Positions 58,016 to 64,000 of a stretch of DNA of 64,000 nucleotides are shown here, piece after piece. A model generated the notes under the pieces. The model searched no databases and was not told the DNA's origin. It saw nothing but the letters and a program-made list of their open reading frames with translations. The DNA is taken from contig OX246741.1 in the NCBI GenBank assembly GCA_945910005.1, positions 6,943,788 to 7,007,787 of the forward strand, given 5' to 3'. The DNA is from Isoperla grammatica (lineage: Eukaryota; Arthropoda; Insecta; Plecoptera; Perlodidae). Each line of letters opens with the position of its first letter. Positions within the stretch are counted from its first letter, which is position 1. The position numbers and the translations under genes are program-made.

Positions 58016-59664
58016 ACTAGTGAGTGAGATGTAACAAATTGAAATACGTACTTATATCCTTCCCTTGTTGTTGTTATCCAAGCCTTATTGTTTAAATGAT
58101 TGTGCTTATGTATATTAAAAAATGATTATGTCACCATCGATGTAGAGCTAAAGGGATTTCTTTGAATAACAGACTCTGTGTATAAATAAAGTAAATATTC
58201 AAGCAAAACATTATTTCAATATTATCTTGTATTCAAAAATACTATATAGGCCTACTTTTAAGTATAAATGTATTTCCAATAAATTTGTTTATTTTGCCCA
58301 TCTCCTAGTAGGATTATTTATTTACGGTATTCCCTTTTGTATTGTAATGACATCTCACACATCGTAACGATACATGTATTAATATTTCATGTGGGGTGAT
58401 AGCTGCAATAATTCCAATACTTGTGTATGGTGTTTTTGTAATAATTGAATTGTGAAAAGTGCAAAATGTGCCAGTGGAGTAACAATTATTCGTGTGTATG
58501 TTTTAACTAGCTGTGTATGAATAAACAACTGTAACTTACAAAATTAGGTTCTTGTGTTATTTTGCCAAATTGATCCTAGTCAGTATTTCTAGTGTTGGCA
58601 GCCATGTCAAATCATTTTTTTTTTCTCTCTTATGCGATGATGACTTTTCAGCCATTCATTTTTCTTGCTATCCACTAAAATTAGCTTCTTGATCTGGCCT
58701 GCTCTGGTTGTCATCATTATGGCTGATGTCCATGTCAAATCATTATGGCTGACGTTCACACTTGGTATTAACAACTATGTAACGATTGACATTAACTGTT
58801 TTGTATGTTTTTAACAAAGATCGTGAAAGGTTTTTAGTATGTTCAATCAATCGATAAAAATAAAAAATTTTAATCAATGCCGAGAACATTTTATGAGTGG
58901 AGAAAGGCGCAGAGGAAGACTGCTGAAGAGATGGAGGAGGCAGTGGTCAGGGAGCAGCAGAAGAGAGAAGAGCAGATGATTGAGGTCGGAGCTGAGGAAA
59001 GAGAATGTATTTACAATGTTTACAATGATTCACCCGTTGACGTTACCTCACAGAACAGTATCTTGTTTGTTGGTACTATGGTTGGTAATAAAATGATTTG
59101 TCAAGATCTTACACCCCTCTAGTCATGTGGCTCAGTGGCTTAGCCATGAATATATTTCAGACATGTCTGGAAATATATTATTTCTTGGCCCAGACTGTGA
59201 GGGGGGGAAGGGGGGGGGGGGCCTGTTTCAAGTAGATGTAAAAACTAAAGAAACTTGCTTACCTTCGTTAGATTGCCGATATGACGCGTTATCACGTAGC
59301 AATACACACACACATAGTCAATGTTTACATACACACACACATAGTCACACATTAAAATGAAACACTTTCACTCTCTTATTGTATTTATTTACATTTTCTT
59401 CAGTCGTATGAGTTCCACAAATAATAATTATTGTAACAATCTTTCCTTCAAAACGACTGCAGAAATAAACACTTGCCAGAATATCGTCTACCAGAGCATG
59501 TGGTGCAGGATAACAGATGAATCACATTATTCAGACCTTCAACCCCGTTCTCTATAAAGGGGACTCCTCCCCCCCCCCCCCCCCCACACAGTCTTGTTCC
59601 TACCCCCCTCGCGGTGTCACTGTCGCAACATGCAGAGATCACTGTCGCCTTCTAGTCTGCCGCT
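58016..59664. other. no gene recognised between MED22 and the SDR gene
   Basis: One open frame at 58877-59122 (81 codons, start MPRTFYEWRKAQRKTAEEME) has a charged, coiled-coil-like first half and natural-looking codons, but no domain I recognise and no clear splice sites. G runs at 59202-59220 and a C run at 59569-59585 flank small CA repeats. Confidence 0.35.
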
Positions 59665-59820
59665 TCAGGTGTAGAGAATGTCGTACACGGAGCGAGGTAA
59701 GTGATCGGCCACCCAGGCCTGGAGCTTCTCGGCGCGAGTCACCGGCGTGTAACGAGGCAGAGGGAACGTGCGAGAGACAGAATCAATCAAAGAGCGCAGC
59801 ACTGCAGTTAGGTCCGCCTC
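59665..59820 (-). CDS. SDR last exon
   Basis: 156 nt after TTTCAG, stop TGA at 59665. Encodes EADLTAVLRSLIDSVSRTFP, then PRYTPVTRAEKLQAW, LPRSVYDILYT, the usual C-terminus of BDH1-type proteins (YxPxxxxxK/W...LP....D). Confidence 0.9.
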   Translation of the reverse strand, partial: EADLTAVLRSLIDSVSRTFPLPRYTPVTRAEKLQAWVADHLPRSVYDILYT

Positions 59821-62800
59821 CTGAAACAAACACATTGCTTCAGAACAGTGCATACACTACTCGGAGACGTAACAGTGGACAGTAATTAAAACTTCCCTTC
59901 GCACTCACCCTTCGCTTTGTGTGAGTGTGAGGTTCCTTCAATCCTTATTGAATGCAAGGTTACATTCCCCTCTACCCTCCCTTGGTGTATTGTTTATAGG
60001 TTTGTTCGTTTGTCCTGCCTCAACAGGAGTATATTACGCCAGGAGTAATCAGGAAATACGTCATTGAAACGGAAATGGGAGTAGAAATCACAGTTACTCC
60101 CACTTGGACAAAAAAACAGAGTTGTCACAGTTGAGATCGTTTCAGTTGTTCCTCCTACTCCTACTCGAGAAGCAGGTGTAAAAACCTTACTCCCATCACA
60201 GTTGTAGTAAGTTACCACTGGACAAAATAACTTGTCGCAGCTACTCCCATCACACTTAGACCTACTCCAGGACAGAAAAACGGGGTTTTCGTCATACCGT
60301 ACTCCTGGAGTAATGATCACAGGACAAACGAACAAAGCTTATGTCATTAACCCCTTGCTTATAATGTGATCTCCCCCCGCTTAGTGGGAAACCTTCCATG
60401 CATGGTGTAAGATATACTCCCTCCTTTAATGTCAAGCGCACCCACCCTTACCTTGGTGTATTCACTCCCTCTCCCGGCCCTTAGGATTTAAGGTACACAC
60501 TCACCCTTCGATTGGTGTATGGTACACTTCTTCACCTAGCCCTTAGTGTGTAAGTAAGAGGTACTCTCCAACATACATAAATCAAGGGTAATAATACAGC
60601 AACCTTCTTTATAAACGTCCCGGTAGTTAGTGATAAACTCCCTTGATGTAACTCACCCCTCCCTTAGTGTATGGTACACTTCTTCCCCTGGCCCTTAGTG
60701 TATAAGGGGTTCTCTCCTACATACACAAATCAAGGGTAATAGCAATGGTCTGTATCAACTTCGAAGTAGTTAGTGAGAAACTTACCCCTCCCTTGGTGTA
60801 TGTCTCGAGTGAGCGCACCCGTCGTTCAAAGTAGTCTTCTCCGTAATCGGCGCGCAACTCTGGGCTTAGCTGTTGCCACATGTCACGTGCTTGCTGGATC
60901 AACTGGTCTCCAGTCAAGCCCGTCTTGCCTACAAACAACACATCAAGCTTGAATAAAGCCCCAAGACTGAGTCCTGCAGTCACACTGATGGTCGCACGAG
61001 TCGACATTACTGAGTGGCAGAATGAGCATTCCCGGGTTCCAAGCCTTCCAACACAAGGAAGCGCAACTGTACATGTATTACAATGTTACTATTGCCTCAA
61101 GTATTTGTTATAATAATAAAGAAATCGATTGTTCAAGGTCAAGCTGCCCGCTGCCGGTCGTAAGACGTGATGAAATGAGGTCCTTCTAATTCTTTTTCCG
61201 CTTATTTTCTCTTTTCTACTTCTCCCTTTTCTCTTATCTCCCTCGACATATTATTATGACCTAGTTGTCAAGTCTATAAACACAAATAATAATTCAACCT
61301 CATCCGACAGCAGTAGATCGCTCATCTGTCAACGCTGTTCTGAGACAATGCGGCTTACCAGTGGTGTACTGTCCGGGCTACACCAGCACCACGTCCACCC
61401 CCCACTGAGCCCCCCCCCCCCCTACTTCTAGGCTGCTTACCAGTGGTGTACTGTCCGGGCTCCACCAGCACCACGTCGACACCCCACTGCCTCATCTCCA
61501 ATGTGAGGACGGCGCTGAAAGCCTCCAACCCAGCTTGAGCTGCGCAGAACGAGGCGCAGAACGGAACGTGTACGCGGCCAAGGAGAGAAGAGATGTTCAC
61601 CACGCGCCCTGCACGGGTGCAAACAAACATACATTGAATATTTGCATTAAATAAAAAAAATATGTAAATCAATCTATATTTAATTTTTATTGACTATGTC
61701 CACTTATTTACAAGCACCGGTTTTCAGTAGGGGACATTTTATACAATTACTTCGTTACTATATAATAAGTCGGCTCGAAAGTCGAAAGTCACCCCTATCT
61801 GGACCCCGGGTAGAATTTGACCCAGGGTGACTCTGGCAGTCGTTAGAGGCGACCAAAATTAGGTCCTCCAATTTACCCTTTCCAACCGGTAACTCATTTA
61901 AAAATGTGCCCACTCCTACTTGTACATGTACACTTACTTACCCTTAGCCTTGCGTAGCAGCGGGAGGAATGCCTGAGTGACCCGAGCAGATCCAAGTAGG
62001 TTCACCGATATAGCCTTGCACTCACCCTTAGCCTTGCGTAGCAGCGGGAGGAATGCCTGAGTGACCCGAGCAGATCCAAGTAGGTTCACCGATATAGCCT
62101 TGCACTCACCCTTAGCCTTGCGTAGCAGCGGGAGGAATGCCTGAGTGACCCGAGCAGATCCAAGTAGGTTCACCGATATAGCCTTGCACTCACCCTTAGC
62201 CTTGCGTAGCAGCGGGAGGAATGCCTGAGTGACCCGGGCGGATCCAAGTAGGTTCACCGATATAGCCTTGCACTCACCCTTAGCCTTGCGTAGCAGCGGG
62301 AGGAATGCCTGAGTGACCCGCGCGGATCCAAGTAGGTTCACCGATATAGCCTTGCACTCACCCTTAGCCTTGCGTAGCAGCGGTAGGAATGCCTGAGTGA
62401 CCCGAGCAGATCCAAGTAGGTTCACGGATGTAGCCTTGTACTCACCCTTAGCCTTGCGTAGCAGCGGGAGGAATGCCTGAGTGACCCGAGCAGATCCAAG
62501 TAGGTTCACGGATGTAGCCTTGTACTCACCCTTAGCCTTGCGTAGCAGCGGTAGGAATGCCTGAGTGACCCGAGCAGATCCAAGTAGGTTCACGGATATA
62601 GCCTTGTACTCACCCTTAGCCTTGCGTAGCAGCGGGAGGAATGCCTGAGTGACCCGAGCAGATCCAAGTAGGTTCACGGATATAGCCTTGTACTCACCCT
62701 TAGCCTTGCGTAGCAGCGGTAATGCCTGAGACCCGGGCAGATCCAAGTAGGTTCACAGATATAGCCTTGTACTCACCATTAGCCTTGCGTAGCAGCGGGA

Positions 62801-63241
62801 TGAATGCCTGAGTATCAAGTAGGTTCACAGATATAGCCTTGTACTCACCCTTAGCCTTGCGTAGCAGCGGGAGGAATGCCTGAGGGACAAGTAGGTTCAC
62901 GGATATAGCCTTGTACTCACCCTTAGCCTTGCGTAGCAGCGGGAGGAATGCCTGAGTGACCCGAGCAGATCCAAGTAGGTTCACAGATATAGCCTTGTAC
63001 TTACCCTTAGCCTTGCGTAGCAGCGGGAGGAATGCCTGAGTGACCCGAGCAGATCCAAGTTGGTTCACGGATATAGCCTTGTACTCACCCTTAGCCTTGC
63101 GTAGCAGCGGGAGGAATGCCTGAGTGACCCGAGCAGATCCAAGTAGGTTCACGGATATGGTCTTCTGTATGGTCGAGATGGGCAGCCACTCAACCTCGCC
63201 GAAGCTCAACAATGATGCCTGGTTTACAACACCCCACAGAC
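59665..63241 (-). CDS. SDR-family dehydrogenase related to BDH1, 3' four exons, catalytic residues lost
   Basis: Short-chain dehydrogenase/reductase of the BDH1/17-beta-HSD2/retinol dehydrogenase type. In related enzymes this fold oxidises hydroxyacids, steroids or retinol with NAD. Exons 63089-63241, 61441-61608, 60786-60928 and 59665-59820 join in frame with GT/AG sites. The upstream exons (Rossmann glycine motif) lie beyond the window. Visible: LWGVVNQASLLSFGEVEWLP, where the usual NNAG is NQAS; VNLLGSARVTQAFLPLLRKA with the conserved Asn; GRVVNISSLLGRV with the catalytic Ser; then FCASFCAAQAGLEAFS, where the catalytic Y-x-x-x-K is F-x-x-x-Q; EPGQYTTG; a DYFERRVRSLETYTKG helix; and the C-terminal PRYTPV...LPRSVYDILYT end. 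With Tyr and Lys replaced, ordinary SDR catalysis is unlikely. Introns carry a 15-copy exon-end array and a MITE. Confidence 0.85.
60001..60336. mobile_element. MITE (336 bp) in an SDR intron
   Basis: Begins TTTGTTCGTTTGTCCTG and ends with the exact complement CAGGACAAACGAACAAA. Subterminal parts (GGAGTA, ACTCCTGGAGTAAT and complement) and the interior are rich in TACTCC/GGAGTA in both orientations. No transposase, and no clear target duplication. Confidence 0.85.
60337..60785. repeat. duplicated intron sequence in the SDR gene
   Basis: Two copies of a segment with ATGGTACACTTCTTC, CCCTTAGTGT, CATACATAAATCAAGGGTAA at about 60525-60591 and 60670-60740, plus further CACCCTT...TTGGTGTAT pieces. 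Likely local tandem duplication. No exon. Confidence 0.75.
60786..60928 (-). CDS. SDR exon, C-terminal helix region
   Basis: 143 nt after TTTGTAG, ending GGAGGG/GTAAGT. Encodes KTGLTGDQLIQQARDMWQQL, SPELRADYGEDYFERR and LETYTKGG, aligning with the MWEELPEVVRKDYGKKYF part of BDH1. Confidence 0.88.
61352..61405 (-). repeat. duplicated 3' end of SDR exon 61441-61608 with donor
   Basis: 54 bases match 61437-61489 with a few changes (CTTACCAGTGGTGTACTGTC is identical in both). One change makes GAG into TAG in the duplicated coding part. A C run (61408-61421) separates the copies. Confidence 0.9.
61441..61608 (-). CDS. SDR exon with the altered catalytic motif
   Basis: 168 nt after CCGTGCAG, ending ACTG/GTAAGC. 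Contains RVVNISSLLGR, FCASFCAAQAGLEAFS and VVLVEPGQYTT. Its last about 50 bases and donor are duplicated just downstream at 61352-61405. Confidence 0.9.
61939..63155 (-). repeat. 84-bp tandem array of an SDR exon end with splice donor, 15 copies
   Basis: Each unit reads, on the minus strand, the last 24 codons of exon 63089-63241 (ISVNLLGSARVTQAF...RKAKG), the donor GGTGAGT and a few intron bases (GTACAAGG or GTGCAAGG). Starts of TTAGCCTTGCG on the plus strand recur every 84 bases from 61943 to 62447 and onward to 63093. Two copies (near 62777 and 62849) are shorter by 12-bp-type deletions in frame, and one near 62698-62760 has a frame-breaking loss. Two copies have GTAAGT in place of GTGAGT. 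Units nearest the window's right side are more divergent. The left five use GTGCAAGG. Confidence 0.95.
63089..63241 (-). CDS. SDR exon with the NQAS and VNLLGSARVTQAF segments
   Basis: 153 nt after TGTTGCAG, ending AAGG/GTGAGT in phase 1. Its last about 67 bases are the original of the tandem array that follows in the intron. Any of 15 donors could in principle be used. Confidence 0.85.
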
Positions 63242-63412
63242 CTGCAACAATACACAGCATAATTATCTTCAACAAGTGGATTGGTTTGAAGCAGCCTATC
63301 ATTAATTCCTCTATACTGCCATCTATTCTAATAATTGATTCATGTATATTAATTGCAACATTCAACCCTGTCTGGGTCCAGGGTAGAATTTGACCCGCCA
63401 ATTGTATGATGA

Positions 63413-64000
63413 AACTACGATGCACGGTTTAGCTGTAAAATGCAATTAAAAATGGATCCGAAGTAAGCTACTAGTGTTGTATGGGAGTCTAGTGAGGGTG
63501 TCTGTATGATGCCAGAATAAGCCCCGTTTCACTCTACGATGTACGGTTTAGCTGTAAAATGCAATTAAAAATGGATCCCAAGGCAGCTACTAATGTTGTA
63601 TGGAAGTCTAGTGAGGGTGCCTGTGTGATGCCAGAATAAGCCCCGTTTCACTCTACGATGCACGGTTTAGCTGTAAAATGCAATTAAAAATGGATCCCAA
63701 GACAGCTACTAGTGTTGTATGCGAGTCTAGTGAGGGTGCCTGTGTGATGCCAGAATAAGCCCCGTTTCGCTCTACGATGCACGGTTTAGCTGTAAAATGC
63801 AATTAAAAATGGATCCCAAGGCAGCTACTGGTGTTGTATGGGAGTCTAGAGAGGGAGTCTGAGAGATGCCAGAATAAGCCCCGTTTCGCTCTACGATGCA
63901 CGGTTTAGCTGTAAAATGCAATTAAAAATGAATCCCAAGGCAGCTACTAGTGTTGTATAGGAGTCTAGTGCGGGAGTCTGTGTGATGCCAGAATAAGCCC
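63413..64000. repeat. 119-bp tandem repeat running off the window
   Basis: The unit contains TACGATGCACGGTTTAGCTG, AAATGCAATTAAAAATGGAT and GCCAGAATAAGCCCCGTTTC. TACGATG starts at 63416, 63535, 63654, 63773 and 63892, exactly 119 apart. The units differ at only a few positions. It lies just upstream (5' side) of the first visible SDR exon, and the total copy number is unknown because it continues past 64000. Confidence 0.97.

Noticed and set aside
60717..61007. A 96-codon gene starting MSTRATISVT on the minus strand
   Set aside because: Only 60786-60928 is coding, as an internal exon of the SDR gene. The start lies in intron sequence before the acceptor.
61934..62746. A 270-codon protein made of 28-residue repeats
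   Set aside because: The frame is the exon-end array. Each unit includes a splice donor, and the array is separated from the true exon by a frame-breaking copy, so it is more likely intron than protein.

Overview
The window is eukaryotic: A+T-rich, intron-rich nuclear DNA full of small DNA transposons, SINEs and simple repeats. The best lineage clue is the MED22 gene, whose protein stops right after the [11 protein letters not shown] core. Arthropod MED22 stops there, whereas the vertebrate protein continues. A CsRn1-type Ty3/Gypsy element and many TAGGCCTA motifs also suggest an invertebrate. I call it a probable arthropod (insect or crustacean) and cannot go further. No operon, CRISPR array, intact tRNA or rRNA gene is visible.

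Left part (1-20.3 kb): no convincing host exon. It holds a non-LTR reverse transcriptase remnant, long microsatellites, SINE copies, a TTAA-flanked MITE and a complete 1,126-bp non-autonomous hAT element (16392-17517).

Middle (20334-46540, minus strand): a stomatin/band-7 (SPFH) gene, assembled from exon reading frames and splice sites. With first exon 46420-46540 the exons sum to 984 nt, giving a closed 327-aa frame. Two homologous 98-nt exons (25538-25635 and 23656-23753) look mutually exclusive. Four GC-rich islands in or at the start of the 17-kb first intron each carry a short ATG exon that ends in the same phase with a good donor, so they look like alternative first exons. The same intron holds a young Ty3/Gypsy element (31481-35369) with identical 141-bp LTRs, a 6-bp target duplication, a tRNA-Trp-type primer site and a drastically shortened gag. 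It also holds several hAT-type MITEs with perfect 8-bp target duplications.

Right part (47.7-64 kb): a possible untranslated first exon (+), GA-rich and CT-rich simple repeats, a small two-exon gene for a PARP-catalytic-domain-like protein whose NAD-binding HGT motif is changed to HPI (52239-53457, +), the complete three-exon MED22 gene (56670-57482, +), and the 3' four exons of an SDR-family dehydrogenase related to BDH1 (59665-63241, -). The SDR has lost the catalytic Tyr and Lys. The 3' end of one of its exons, including the splice donor, is repeated 15 times in tandem (61939-63155), and a second exon has its donor end duplicated once. The window ends inside a 119-bp tandem repeat.

The most interesting observations are the combinatorial architecture of the stomatin locus, the splice-donor-carrying exon array in a predicted SDR pseudoenzyme, the PARP-like protein with a degenerate active site, and the gag-deleted but recently inserted CsRn1-type element.
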